A DNA stretch of 42,070 nt. It comes from Dyadobacter jejuensis (lineage in GTDB: Bacteria > Bacteroidota > Bacteroidia > Cytophagales > Spirosomataceae). Below the pieces are notes generated by a model. That model did no database searches. It was given only the letters and a program-made list of their open reading frames with translations, and was not told the origin of the DNA. Positions 8,378 through 16,860 of this stretch are shown piece by piece (position 1 is the stretch's first letter; each line of letters begins with the position of its first letter). The position numbers and the translations under genes were made by a program. The stretch spans positions 1 through 42,070 of the forward strand of contig NZ_QGDT01000019.1 of NCBI RefSeq assembly GCF_003149085.1, read 5' to 3'.

Positions 8378-9667
8378 ATGCAGGACTTATCCCCAACATC
8401 TCCAGAATCGAAAACCACCCAAGTGGATGCCAAACTACAACCCAACAAAGCCTATAAATGGGAGGTTTTGGGCTTGCTATGGGTCGCTTTTTTTATCAAT
8501 CAAGCCGACCGCCAAGTCTTTAATGTAGTGTTGCCGCTTATCAAAGCCGACCTCGCACTTACCGACGTACAAGTAGGCTCTATAGCCACGGTCTTTAACC
8601 TAGTTTTTGCCTTGTTGGTACCCCTCTCAGGATATGTAGGGGATATTTACAGCCGGAAATGGATCATAGTGGTTAGCATACTGTTTTGGAGTGTGGCCAC
8701 CATGCTTACTGGCCTCAGCAGTGGGGTAGTGATGCTGATCTTATTTCGTAGCGTAGCCACTGGGGGAGGAGAGGCCTTTTTTGGCCCGGCCAATTATGCC
8801 CTTTTGGCGAGCTACCACAAGAAGACCCGGGCCTTTGCCATGTCCATACACCAAACTTCTTATTACCTAGGCATCATTTTGAGTGGCTATGTAGCTGGGT
8901 ATGTGGGCGAGCATTATGGATGGAGGAGCGCCTTTTATGTGTTCGGTGCCGTGGGGGTAATCCATGGGCTCATACTCATCTTTAGGCTCAAAGACAATAA
9001 GGTTTCGGACCAGCCGGTGGTTAAAAAGAAAGCCGATTTTCTGGTCGCCGTCAAGGTTCTGTTGGCTACGCCTACGGCCATTTTACTGACTGTGGCCTTC
9101 AGTGGATTGATATTCGTGCTGGTGGGCTACCTTACCTGGGCGCCTACTTATTTGTACGAAAAGTTCGGTATGAGCCTTTCGGAGGCGGGTTTTCATTCGA
9201 TGTTCTATACCCATGCCTTCGCTTTTGTAGGCATTATATTGGCTGGGAAGTTCTCGGATCGGCTGGCCATCAAGGATCCAGGTAAGCGCCTCGTGATGCA
9301 GGCCGTAGGGCTGCTAGGCGCAGTACCCTTTATTATCGTTATGGGAAATGCCGAGTCCTTATTGATTATCTATATCGGCTTTGCCGGCTTCGGGTTCGCA
9401 CGGGCATTCTTTGATGCCAATACCTATTCCGTCCTCTACGACGTCATTCCGGCCGAGTACCATTCTACGGTGTCCGGAATTATGATGATGACAGGATTTT
9501 CAGTAGGGTCCATTTCGCCTATGGCCTTAGGCTATCTGAAGCCTATTACGGGTCTGGCTTTCGGATTTACCCTGCTAGCAGCCGTGTGGGTGGTTTGTGG
9601 CATCGTACTGTTGGTGGCCTACCGTTATTACTTTAAAAAAGACTATGAAAATGCACACCAATCCTGA
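8378..9667 (+). CDS. MFS transporter, sugar/sugar-acid importer type
   Basis: The 429-residue protein has about 12 hydrophobic segments. The stretch FINQADRQVFNVVLPLIKAD opens the first helix region and GYVGDIYSRKW is the MFS loop 2-3 signature. The sequence resembles the anion:cation symporter/hexuronate group and Spns-like carriers. It would move mono- or disaccharides or sugar acids across the inner membrane after SusCD has brought oligomers into the periplasm. The gene sits 46 bases after the glycosidase gene, and its TGA at 9665-9667 nearly touches the next start, suggesting translational coupling. The substrate cannot be read from sequence. A second half with weaker but clear MFS character (FGFARAFFDANTY, MMMTGFSVGSISP) completes the fold. 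Confidence 0.88.
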   Translation: MQDLSPTSPESKTTQVDAKLQPNKAYKWEVLGLLWVAFFINQADRQVFNVVLPLIKADLALTDVQVGSIATVFNLVFALLVPLSGYVGDIYSRKWIIVVSILFWSVATMLTGLSSGVVMLILFRSVATGGGEAFFGPANYALLASYHKKTRAFAMSIHQTSYYLGIILSGYVAGYVGEHYGWRSAFYVFGAVGVIHGLILIFRLKDNKVSDQPVVKKKADFLVAVKVLLATPTAILLTVAFSGLIFVLVGYLTWAPTYLYEKFGMSLSEAGFHSMFYTHAFAFVGIILAGKFSDRLAIKDPGKRLVMQAVGLLGAVPFIIVMGNAESLLIIYIGFAGFGFARAFFDANTYSVLYDVIPAEYHSTVSGIMMMTGFSVGSISPMALGYLKPITGLAFGFTLLAAVWVVCGIVLLVAYRYYFKKDYENAHQS

Positions 9668-9668
9668 T

Positions 9669-10964
9669 ATGCTAGAAACTGCAGTACACCTGTATAAGGG
9701 ATGGGAGGTCCATATACTAGAAAATAGATGGCTGAAACTATGCGTCCTACCAGCACTAGGTGGTAGGTTGATGCAAATAGAACTGGATGGCCATGAGTTT
9801 CTGTTCGTCAACAAGAAGCTAGAAGGTACCATGCCCAACGACGATGGTCTGGGTGAAAATGGTAGCTGGTTGAACTTCGGCGGAGAAAAGATCTGGCCTG
9901 CTCCGCAGGGCTGGGGGGCTACAGACCTATGGCCAGGCCCCCCCGATCCGGTGCTCGACAGCGGTGCCTATACCGTCAACGAAAAGTCGGATAACACTCC
10001 TGCTGCCTTAGACCTAACGAGCCTTTACGATGACCATACGGGACTGCAAATTGATAAAAAGATCATTCTGGCACCCAATCGATCGGAGATCACCGTTCAG
10101 GTGACCTTCAATAACAGGAGTGAAACAATAAGGGAATGGTCGATATGGCCTGTTATCCAGCTCAACACCCCCGAGGATTTTATGGGGGGGCGTTATTTTG
10201 TGACCTGTCCGGTCAATCCCATTAGCGATTTTCTGGATGGCTATAAGGTCATGCATGGGTTGGTTAATAACCCTCAAAATGGCATCGATGACCAGGGCAA
10301 CTTTCTTGTCGAATACCAATATCTTACGGGAAAGGTAGGGCTCGATACCAATGCCAACTGGGTCGCTTTTTGTGATATCAAAAAGGGAAAAGTCTTTGTT
10401 ACTACTTTCGAACACCAGCAAGACGCCAACTATCCAGAAGGCACATCGGTGCAGATCTGGACTCAGGGGCGAGGGATGATCTATTCGCGCAACAGAGTCT
10501 TGGAATATTCTAACGACCCCGAGCAAAACCCTCCCTACTTAGAAGTGGAATTGCTATCGCCCCTATACAAAATGCTTCCAGGTGAACAAGCTCACTTCGA
10601 ATACAAAATGTCGATGTGTTCCATTCCTGCCCTGCAACAAATACATGCCGTCCATGAATATGGCGTGGTGGCAGTGCCCTTGAGGGCTGCCCTTTCTAAG
10701 GAAGGGGCGCTAACGGTGGTAGGTTCATTCGGTGTCTTTTGCCATGGGATAGCACGCTTGGTATTTAGGGATGGCGCCGGGGAGGAAATTTACATCAGCT
10801 CCCAGACTTTCTCTTGGAGAGCCGACCCCTTGGTGGGCTTGTCGGTGGCGTTAGAGACTACCGTCTCCATACCGGCAGAAGACGTCTGGGCTAGCCTGGA
10901 GTGGTACGATCAACAAGAGAATTTTATAGGAGCCCTTTATAAAACCAAAATATGCAAGAATTAA
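9669..10964 (+). CDS. DUF4380-like aldose-epimerase-fold protein
   Basis: No signal peptide is visible. The N-terminus (LCVLPALGGRLMQIELDGHEFLF, in pieces) is typical of galactose-mutarotase-like beta-sandwich proteins, the VLPALGGR element being shared with DUF4380 and aldose 1-epimerases. The internal NFGGEKIWPAPQGW segment is also found in DUF4380 proteins. It may interconvert anomers of a sugar released by the locus or bind it; catalysis is not shown. The start is ambiguous among ATG 9645, 9651 and 9669. I give 9669, one base after the MFS stop, as the simplest coupled start. The 3' end overlaps the next gene by 13 bases, so the three genes form a tight translational block. Confidence 0.68.
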   Translation: MLETAVHLYKGWEVHILENRWLKLCVLPALGGRLMQIELDGHEFLFVNKKLEGTMPNDDGLGENGSWLNFGGEKIWPAPQGWGATDLWPGPPDPVLDSGAYTVNEKSDNTPAALDLTSLYDDHTGLQIDKKIILAPNRSEITVQVTFNNRSETIREWSIWPVIQLNTPEDFMGGRYFVTCPVNPISDFLDGYKVMHGLVNNPQNGIDDQGNFLVEYQYLTGKVGLDTNANWVAFCDIKKGKVFVTTFEHQQDANYPEGTSVQIWTQGRGMIYSRNRVLEYSNDPEQNPPYLEVELLSPLYKMLPGEQAHFEYKMSMCSIPALQQIHAVHEYGVVAVPLRAALSKEGALTVVGSFGVFCHGIARLVFRDGAGEEIYISSQTFSWRADPLVGLSVALETTVSIPAEDVWASLEWYDQQENFIGALYKTKICKN

Positions 10965-11704
10965 AAGATAAAATAGCGCTGGTAACAGGCGCAACCCGAG
11001 GATTGGGAAAGGGGATTGCTTTGGCACTGGCCAGGCAAGGGGCTACTATTATTGTCAATTATCCCCCTTTCGAATCGGAGCCTGTTACGGTGATCCAGGA
11101 GATCGTCGACCTGGGTGGACAGGCCAAGGCCATGATGGCGGATGTTAGCAATTATGAGCAGGTGCAACAGATGTTTCAGCGCATTAGTGCGGAATACGGC
11201 CAATTGGACATACTCGTCAATAATGCAGGAACGGCACAAGCCAAAGACATTTTTGAAATAGAAGAGGAAGATTGGCATCGGATCGTTGAAACCAATCTGT
11301 CGAGTGGATTTTATTGCAGCAAGATGGCCATGCAGATGATGCGAGAGCAACAGTCCGGGCGCATCGTGTTTATAAGTTCCATGGTAGCCCATCAGGGAGC
11401 CATTTTCGGTCATGTGCATTATTCTGCCAGCAAGAGTGGGCAGTTGGGCATGGTCAAAACCCTCGCCAGAACCGCTGCACGGCTTGGGATTACCGTCAAT
11501 GCCGTGGCTCCTGGGATTATTGAAACGGAGCTGCTTTTTAAAACGCATGGAAAAGAGGAAGTAGGGAAATTGGCCGCCTCGGTACCCTTGGGGCTGGGAA
11601 GGCCCGACGACGTGGGCAATGCCGTGGCGTTTTTGTGTAGCTCCCAGGCACGCTATATTACCGGTGCTACCTTGGACGTGAACGGAGGAATGTATTTACG
11701 ATAG
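10952..11704 (+). CDS. SDR-family NAD(P)-dependent dehydrogenase
   Basis: This is a classical short-chain dehydrogenase of 250 residues. The cofactor motif TGATRGLG is at residues 12-19, NNAG at 90-93, the catalytic Ser in FISSM at about 142-143, and Tyr157/Lys161 in YSASK. The C-terminal CSSQARYITGATLDVNGGMY is standard for FabG/glucose dehydrogenase-like members. General annotators would call it a 3-oxoacyl-ACP reductase, but its place between an epimerase-fold protein, a GH16 enzyme and a sugar-acid dehydratase favours oxidation of a free sugar to a lactone or acid, or reduction of a keto-sugar acid. It is cytoplasmic, without a signal peptide. It overlaps the preceding gene, so expression is coupled. 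Confidence 0.88.
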   Translation: MQELKDKIALVTGATRGLGKGIALALARQGATIIVNYPPFESEPVTVIQEIVDLGGQAKAMMADVSNYEQVQQMFQRISAEYGQLDILVNNAGTAQAKDIFEIEEEDWHRIVETNLSSGFYCSKMAMQMMREQQSGRIVFISSMVAHQGAIFGHVHYSASKSGQLGMVKTLARTAARLGITVNAVAPGIIETELLFKTHGKEEVGKLAASVPLGLGRPDDVGNAVAFLCSSQARYITGATLDVNGGMYLR

Positions 11705-11740
11705 AGTTCAAAGGAAATATAAACCCAAAAATCTAATACG

Positions 11741-12658
11741 ATGATGCGATTAATTAAAAAAAGTTTGTTGCTAAGTGCAGTCATTGGATTGGCTACACTG
11801 GATGGGCATTCTCAAAATGAGCAGAACCAGACGGTCATGCCCGGTACGGCCCAAGGAGAAAGCCAGTTGCCTGAAGGCAAGAATTGGAAATTGGTATGGA
11901 GCGATGAATTTGATGGTGAAGAACTGGATAGGACCAAGTGGGATTACAGAATGCATATCATGCAAACACGCCATGAAACCTTTGCCAATGACGCGGCCAA
12001 GCTCGACGGCAAGGGAAACCTGCTACTGGGCCTTTACGAAAAAGATGGAAACTACTATTCTTCCCACTTACAAACGGGGAGCAACTATATGGATCGGCCG
12101 GGGAATCAGTACGGTAAATCTGCCTTAACTTGGCCCATTGCCGATCTGGAGCCTCCTAAGTTTACCCATAAATACGGTTATTATGAGATCCGTTGCAAGT
12201 TGCCTACACAGGAAGGTTGGTGGGCCGCTTTTTGGCTACAATCGCCGGTGATCGGCTCAACCCTCGATCCCCTCGATTCGGGCGTGGAAATCGATATTAT
12301 GGAAAACTTCACCCGCGATGGCATCGTAAGCCAGAATATCCATTGGAATGGATACGGCACGAATCATGAGCATGAAGGTTCAGGGAAAATTAAACTTCGG
12401 CCTACCGACAACGACTTCCATACCTATGCCGTTCACTGGAGCCCTACCGGCTATGTGTTTTATATCGATGGCAAGGAATCGTGGCGTATTGCAGGGCCCG
12501 TTTCGCACCGCGAACAGTTTATATTGGTGTCTACCGAATGCAACGGCTACCGGGACGGAGGCCCTTCACCCATCTTGAAAAAAGCAAAGCTCCCCGATTA
12601 TTTCGTTGTCGATTATGTACGGGTATACGATGAAATGCCCAATAAAACCAGCAAATAA
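11741..12658 (+). CDS. Secreted glycoside hydrolase family 16 enzyme
   Basis: The 305-residue protein is an endo-acting beta-glycanase of the GH16 jelly-roll fold. The catalytic signature EIDIME (ExDxxE) puts the nucleophile at Glu183, the helper at Asp185 and the acid/base at Glu188. Before it, GYYEIRCKLPTQEGWWAAFW is the usual GH16 strand pair. After it come a HWNGYG strand and a VVDYVRVYDE end. A hydrophobic N-terminus (residues 8-20) indicates export, but no clear lipobox is present, so it may be periplasmic or secreted. GH16 covers agarases, porphyranases, carrageenases, laminarinases and lichenases. The residues visible here do not decide among them. It sits inside the PUL1 run, 36 bases after the SDR gene. 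Confidence 0.88.
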   Translation: MMRLIKKSLLLSAVIGLATLDGHSQNEQNQTVMPGTAQGESQLPEGKNWKLVWSDEFDGEELDRTKWDYRMHIMQTRHETFANDAAKLDGKGNLLLGLYEKDGNYYSSHLQTGSNYMDRPGNQYGKSALTWPIADLEPPKFTHKYGYYEIRCKLPTQEGWWAAFWLQSPVIGSTLDPLDSGVEIDIMENFTRDGIVSQNIHWNGYGTNHEHEGSGKIKLRPTDNDFHTYAVHWSPTGYVFYIDGKESWRIAGPVSHREQFILVSTECNGYRDGGPSPILKKAKLPDYFVVDYVRVYDEMPNKTSK

Positions 12659-12675
12659 TATTTTAATTCAGGAAT

Positions 12676-13845
12676 ATGAAAATTACAGCCATCAAGACCT
12701 ATATCTGCCATGCCTACCGCACCAACTGGGTGTTTGTGAAGGTATTTACGGATGTGGATGGCCTGCACGGGGTTGGCGAAGCCACTCTGGAATATAAGGA
12801 ACATACCGTTGCCCAGGCCTGTCACGAGCTCGAAAGCCTGCTGATAGGCAAAGATCCGCACCGGATAGAGGAATTCTGGCATGCCGCCTACCGCGATGCC
12901 TATTGGCGTGGTGGTGCCGTATTGATGAGTGCTATTTCGGCTATAGAAATGGCCCTTTGGGATATTAAAGGCAAGGACCTCGGCGTGCCGGTGTACCAGT
13001 TGCTGGGGGGCAAAGTGCGGGACGCCATTGCCTGCTATGCCAACGGATGGTTCGCTCCTGCAAAAACACCGGATGAATTTGCCGAAAAAGCACGGGAGGC
13101 GGTGGCCCAAGGTTTCAGCGCCCTCAAATGGGACCCCTTTGGCTCCGCCTATCTACAAATAGGACGCCAAGAACTCAACGATGCCATGGCATGCGTGGGG
13201 GCAGTATACGACAGTATCAAGGACAAAGCCGATATCATTATTGAGGCCCATGGACGTTTCGACATACCCACGGCCGTGCGGATAGGGCAGGCCCTGGGCG
13301 ATTTCGATATCCTGTGGTACGAAGAGCCCATCCCACCTCAAAACCTGGAGGGCTTGGCGGAAGTTAAAAGACGGATTTCCGTTCCTGTTTCCGCTGGAGA
13401 AAGGCTCTACAACCGCTGGGAGTTCCGTAGCCTTTTCGAGCAAAAAGCGGCGGATTTTATTCAACCCGACGTCAGCCATGCTGGTGGGATATCGGAAATA
13501 AAAAAGATTGCCGCCATGGCCGAAGCCTATCATATTCCGATATGCCCCCATAATCCTAGCGGGCCTGTGGCCAACGCCGCGACCTTGCAGCTTGCCGGCA
13601 ACCTGCCCAATTTCTTTTTGCTCGAAACCATGAGTAGCGATGTGCCCTGGAGGCAAGAGATAGCCACCGAAGAAGTATCTTTTAAAGACGGTAAAATGCT
13701 GATTCCCGATAAGCCAGGTCTGGGCATCGATATCAACGAAGACGCCATCAAGAAATACCCTTATCAGGCCAAGGAGCTACGCCATTATAAGGGTACCCTG
13801 ACGGACATTAGGCCTACCAATGCAAAAAGCTATTTTGAAAATTAG
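12676..13845 (+). CDS. Enolase-superfamily sugar-acid dehydratase (DgoD-like)
   Basis: The 389-residue cytoplasmic enzyme belongs to the mandelate-racemase/muconate-lactonizing group. It has the capping domain (residues 1-115, ending QLLGGKVRDAI), then a TIM barrel with the ALKWDPFG lysine region (Lys151). Metal ligands fit Glu190 in IEAHGRF, Glu216 in WYEEP and Glu242 in AGERLY, with a catalytic His192 and His292 in CPHNPSGP. The AH and PHNPSGP histidines match galactonate/gluconate-type dehydratases, giving a 2-keto-3-deoxy sugar acid. An alternative is a cycloisomerase such as 3,6-anhydro-L-galactonate cycloisomerase from agar degraders. It lies 17 bases after the GH16 gene. With the SDR it suggests oxidative, non-phosphorylative sugar breakdown. 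No KDG kinase or aldolase is in the window. Confidence 0.8.
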   Translation: MKITAIKTYICHAYRTNWVFVKVFTDVDGLHGVGEATLEYKEHTVAQACHELESLLIGKDPHRIEEFWHAAYRDAYWRGGAVLMSAISAIEMALWDIKGKDLGVPVYQLLGGKVRDAIACYANGWFAPAKTPDEFAEKAREAVAQGFSALKWDPFGSAYLQIGRQELNDAMACVGAVYDSIKDKADIIIEAHGRFDIPTAVRIGQALGDFDILWYEEPIPPQNLEGLAEVKRRISVPVSAGERLYNRWEFRSLFEQKAADFIQPDVSHAGGISEIKKIAAMAEAYHIPICPHNPSGPVANAATLQLAGNLPNFFLLETMSSDVPWRQEIATEEVSFKDGKMLIPDKPGLGIDINEDAIKKYPYQAKELRHYKGTLTDIRPTNAKSYFEN

Positions 13846-14037
13846 GCATTTCAAGATATGCGTTTAAGACGAAATCGATCCGAAAAACCGGATTGACAGA
13901 AGGACCTTAAGCCTATACGAGTATAATTGACCCGTATTCCGCTTAGAAAAAAACAGAATGTCCTATTACAGCGTCAGGCTTTGTAAGAAGACCGACACAG
14001 TTATAATGACTATTCCTAAACACCTTTAAATAATACC

Positions 14038-15453
14038 ATGAAAAAGTACCTGTTTTGCCTTCTGATCGTCTTAACCATACCCTATGGTTTCGCTCAAACT
14101 ACTGGATTTCTGGATGCCTCCACTTTCGGTTTTTCACCTGATGCCAGTGGCCTTGCCAATGTAAAGGCCCTGCAAAAGGCGGTCGATAGGGGAGGCACCA
14201 TTATCGTGAGTCAGCCTGGCGTGTACCCTATGGCGGGTACCGTATATGTGGGTAGCAATACCACCCTCGACTTTGGGGACAATGTATTTCTTAAAAAAGT
14301 AAATGAAAAAGGCACCTTCACCCATGTATTTCTGAACAAAGGAGGGCTGACCAAGACCTACGACGAGCATATCACCATCAGAGGCCTCAGTATCATAGTG
14401 AACGGCCAGGACAAGGCCTTTACTGAAGTATATGGCCTGAGGGGTCAACTGGCATTTTTCTATACCAAAGACATTAAAATAGAGCGCTTTCGGTGCATGG
14501 ATTTGGAACCCGCTCAGTTTTGCATTCATGTATGTACCTTCGAGGATTTGATTATCGACGACGTGATCATCAAAGGGAAGAAGGATGGGATTCACCTGGG
14601 AAGGGGCAAACGGTTTACCATCAAAAATGCCGTCTTCCAGACCTTCGACGACGCCATTGCCCTCAACGCCCACGACTATGCCACCTCCAACCCCGAGTTG
14701 GGCTGGATAGAAAATGGACTCATTGAAAACTGCCATGACCTGAATGCCGAAAATACCACCGGTTATTTTTGCAGGATTTTGGCCGGCGCATGGATCGACT
14801 GGAAGCCCGGCATGGAAGTACAGCAGTCCGATGCCGTCGTGTCCAACGGGAAGCTCTATCGGGTACAGAACAAGGCTGATGGTACCAACTATAAGTCCCT
14901 GACCCAACCCACCCACGACAAAGGAACGGTGACCCATGAAGGGATCAATTGGGGTGTGGTGCAGGACGATATTACCTATACCGCCGGGGTTCGCAACGTT
15001 ACCTTTAGGAATGTATTTCTGGAAAAGCCTAGAATCGGTCTTTCCATCCATTTCGACACGGACAAATACAGCCGCTCCTACTACCCTGGTGCCGACATCC
15101 CCTTGCAAGAGCAGCTGACTTTCGACCAGATACGGGTGTTACACGACAAGCCCATCCCCTTTGTGGTGGTGGCTACGCCGGTCAATTATATCGCCATTAC
15201 CAACTCCAGCATCCGCAATAATGGTATCAAATTCTATAGCAACAAGGCCATGTCCGATTACCTCAAAACGAATATATTGATTCAAGGTAGTTCCTTCGAC
15301 GTGGACGGACCTATGGAACTCATCAAAAACGATGTTGCCGGGAAAGAGATTCACCTAAAGACCTTCGGCAATATGGCCCTTCATAAAAACTTTAAGGCCA
15401 AAATTGTAGGCGATACTAGCCAAATACAGGTTGAATCGGAATTGGTGGAGTAG
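14038..15453 (+). CDS. Secreted right-handed beta-helix protein, GH28-like, with inserted module
   Basis: The 471-residue protein has a clean signal peptide (MKKYLFCLLIVLTIPYGFAQ). The beta-helix pattern of repeated short strands is clear, with KDGIHLGRGKRF then TFDDAIALNAHDY near residues 203-213. That Asp-Asp pair is where polygalacturonase-like (GH28) enzymes keep catalytic acids, but GHG and RxK are not evident, so activity is not certain. About residues 253-310 interrupt the helix with a Trp-rich unit (WKPGMEVQ, NGKLYRVQ, PTHDKGTV, GINWGVV) that looks like a small binding module. The gene follows a 192-base gap, so it may have its own promoter, though it shares the PUL1 direction. It could be a hydrolase or a lyase, or only bind the glycan. 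Confidence 0.72.
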   Translation: MKKYLFCLLIVLTIPYGFAQTTGFLDASTFGFSPDASGLANVKALQKAVDRGGTIIVSQPGVYPMAGTVYVGSNTTLDFGDNVFLKKVNEKGTFTHVFLNKGGLTKTYDEHITIRGLSIIVNGQDKAFTEVYGLRGQLAFFYTKDIKIERFRCMDLEPAQFCIHVCTFEDLIIDDVIIKGKKDGIHLGRGKRFTIKNAVFQTFDDAIALNAHDYATSNPELGWIENGLIENCHDLNAENTTGYFCRILAGAWIDWKPGMEVQQSDAVVSNGKLYRVQNKADGTNYKSLTQPTHDKGTVTHEGINWGVVQDDITYTAGVRNVTFRNVFLEKPRIGLSIHFDTDKYSRSYYPGADIPLQEQLTFDQIRVLHDKPIPFVVVATPVNYIAITNSSIRNNGIKFYSNKAMSDYLKTNILIQGSSFDVDGPMELIKNDVAGKEIHLKTFGNMALHKNFKAKIVGDTSQIQVESELVE

Positions 15454-15515
15454 CGGTACCCGCTTGCTGTATGGCCGGGAGGGATATTTATCCGACTCGG
15501 TTCCGCTGATATTTT

Positions 15516-15540
15516 AAAAGGGCCTTAATTGGGCCCTTTT
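15516..15540. terminator. Bidirectional terminator between PUL1 and higBA
   Basis: AAAAGGGCC (15516-15524) pairs perfectly with GGCCCTTTT (15532-15540) around a 7-base loop. A T-run follows on the + strand, and the A-run at the stem base gives a T-run on the - strand. It sits between the convergent beta-helix gene and higA, so it can stop both. Confidence 0.8.
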
Positions 15541-15589
15541 TACTTTTAGAACCGCTGGGGTTCTACTTCCCAGGCTTTCACGTAAAGGG

Positions 15590-15949
15590 CTACACCCCTA
15601 ATACGATAGAAGCTTCAATGTCCAATTTTCGACTTATTTCTCGAGCCACTTTTAAGGTCGGTTCGCTCTTTCCATTGAGATATTCGCTAATTCTCGAACT
15701 GCTGATGCCTAAATAATCAGAAAGTGCTTTTTGACTCAAGCCAAGCTCATGCATTCTCAGTTTGATGGCCTCTGGCAAAGTAGGGGGCAATACCGGAAAG
15801 TGAGCTTCTTCGTAATCCGCAACTAAATCGGAGAGGATATTCAATTCTATAAAGCCTTTCGCCTCAGGATTCTCTATATTTTCTGGGCTAGAGAGCAAAT
15901 CTTCAATTCTTTCCAATATGACGTGATAGTCTTTTTCTGATTTGATCAT
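15590..15949 (-). CDS. higA: HigA-type antitoxin (helix-turn-helix)
   Basis: The 119-residue protein has an N-terminal acidic region with many Glu/Asp, then an XRE-like helix-turn-helix at about residues 67-95 (GLSQKALSDYLGISSSRISE, NGKSEPTLKVA). It should bind and neutralise the toxin encoded just upstream and repress their shared promoter. The gap to higB is 3 bases and toxin-first order is the HigBA rule. A decayed copy of its 3' third lies 1.1 kb upstream on the same strand at 16736-16857. Confidence 0.88.
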   Translation of the reverse strand: MIKSEKDYHVILERIEDLLSSPENIENPEAKGFIELNILSDLVADYEEAHFPVLPPTLPEAIKLRMHELGLSQKALSDYLGISSSRISEYLNGKSEPTLKVAREISRKLDIEASIVLGV

Positions 15950-15952
15950 GAT

Positions 15953-16249
15953 TTAGATATTTCGAATGTCCTTAATTTTGTCGTATTCCTCGTGTGTTCC
16001 GATAAAACGTATATATACTTTGCTGGCTTTGAAGGAAATGATGGCAATCAGGCGATATGAATTCCCTTTGATATTGAAAACGAAGCGATTGTTTCCTACA
16101 AAATCTACTGAATTGAAATCCTTCTTGATATCGTTTATGGAACCCCATATTTTTTTACTGGTAACAGAATGCCAGAATCTTAAGGGCGTTTCTGAGTCAG
16201 GATGCTTTTCGGAAAATTCCTTTATTCGCTGGTAAGTAACAACACGCAT
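15953..16249 (-). CDS. higB: HigB-type mRNA interferase toxin
   Basis: The 98-residue RelE/HigB-fold toxin has an N-terminal MRVVTYQRIKEFSEKHPDS helix, a KDFNSVDFVGNNRFVFNIKG beta region and the ending YIRFIGTHEEYDKI. These match the HigB_toxin family, which cuts mRNA on translating ribosomes. The first codon ATG (16249-16247) fits the family N-terminus. The gene is intact, and the antitoxin follows 3 bases later. It is one half of a plasmid- or island-type addiction pair lying between two PULs. Confidence 0.86.
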   Translation of the reverse strand: MRVVTYQRIKEFSEKHPDSETPLRFWHSVTSKKIWGSINDIKKDFNSVDFVGNNRFVFNIKGNSYRLIAIISFKASKVYIRFIGTHEEYDKIKDIRNI

Positions 16250-16275
16250 CCTGTCGTAAGTTTTGATATTTGTAA

Positions 16276-16283
16276 CAAAAATA
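16276..16283 (-). promoter_or_regulatory. Candidate promoter -7 box for higBA
   Basis: On the - strand the bases read TATTTTTG, matching the Bacteroidota TAnnTTTG -7 element, 27 bases before the higB start codon. I do not see a convincing -33 TTTG at 19-21 bases upstream. Confidence 0.4.
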
Positions 16284-16426
16284 CAAAATATAAATCATTT
16301 GACATTCTTATGTATGAATTATTAGTCAGTACAAACGTATTTATAAATAGGAATCGTAGTTTTATTAGATACCTGAGTTCGATTATAAAGATTGGCTGAT
16401 TTGATTGGTTTCTTGATTGTCGTGTC

Positions 16427-16725
16427 TTATGGAAGGTTTTTGGAGAAGAAGCAGGAGACAATAAGTCCAGCCAACACATTAGTCACTAATTTGGCGAATG
16501 ACCCATGTCTGGAATGTTCAGTTTCACAAATGTTTTTAAGCTCATCGTTGATGGGTTCAATTATTGACCATTTTCTAAGCAGAATTTTTTCCGAAAAATC
16601 TAATAGGCAGTTCCTCATATTGGTGCGGATCCTGGCTATTACAATGAAGACCATCCATAAATAGCAGATTGGCAATTTCTTTGGAGAAAAAGCCTTTATC
16701 ATTGTATAGTTTTCCAACAGTATCT
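16427..16725 (-). pseudogene. IS982-family transposase remnant, frameshifted
   Basis: Reading leftward from about 16725, one frame gives GKLYNDKGFFSKEIANLLF then MDGLH. The sequence then needs a frame change near 16650 to continue as IARIRTNMRNCLLDFSEKIL, and later ELKNICETEHSRHGSFAKLV to a stop at 16427. The order DKG...IRxNM...LKNICETEHSRHxSF is the C-terminal half of IS982-family DDE transposases. The N-terminal half is missing, so the copy is dead. The 3' end could extend to about 16370, where a GAACTCAGGTA-type end sequence is seen. It abuts the broken higA copy. Confidence 0.78.
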
Positions 16726-16735
16726 TTTACACACT

Positions 16736-16857
16736 TAATACGATAGAAGCTTCAATATCCAATTTTCGACTTATTTCTCGAGCCACTTTTAAGGTCGGTT
16801 CGCTCTTTCCATTGAGCTATTTGCTAATTCTTGAACTGCTGATGCCTAAATAATTAG
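16736..16857 (-). pseudogene. Broken second copy of the higA 3' end
   Basis: Bases 16736-16857 repeat 15599-15720 with five substitutions, about 96% identity by direct reading. Read on the - strand it encodes the HigA HTH segment YLGISSSRIS, then a TAG stop where the intact gene has Tyr, then LNGKSEPTLKVAREISR and VLSV-stop. It lacks the first two thirds of the gene. The repeat is direct and flanks higB plus the IS982 remnant. This could be the leftover of a second higBA-like pair or a local duplication. Confidence 0.85.
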
Positions 16858-16860
16858 AGG

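Noticed and set aside
10014..10526. 170-codon - strand frame inside the epimerase-fold gene
   Set aside because: Shadow frame with no recognisable domain or start context.
10961..11548. 195-codon - strand frame opposite the SDR gene
   Set aside because: The + strand frame carries all SDR motifs; this one is a shadow.
14134..15108. 324-codon - strand frame opposite the beta-helix gene
   Set aside because: Long antisense shadow in GC-richer DNA; the + strand has a signal peptide and a beta-helix pattern.
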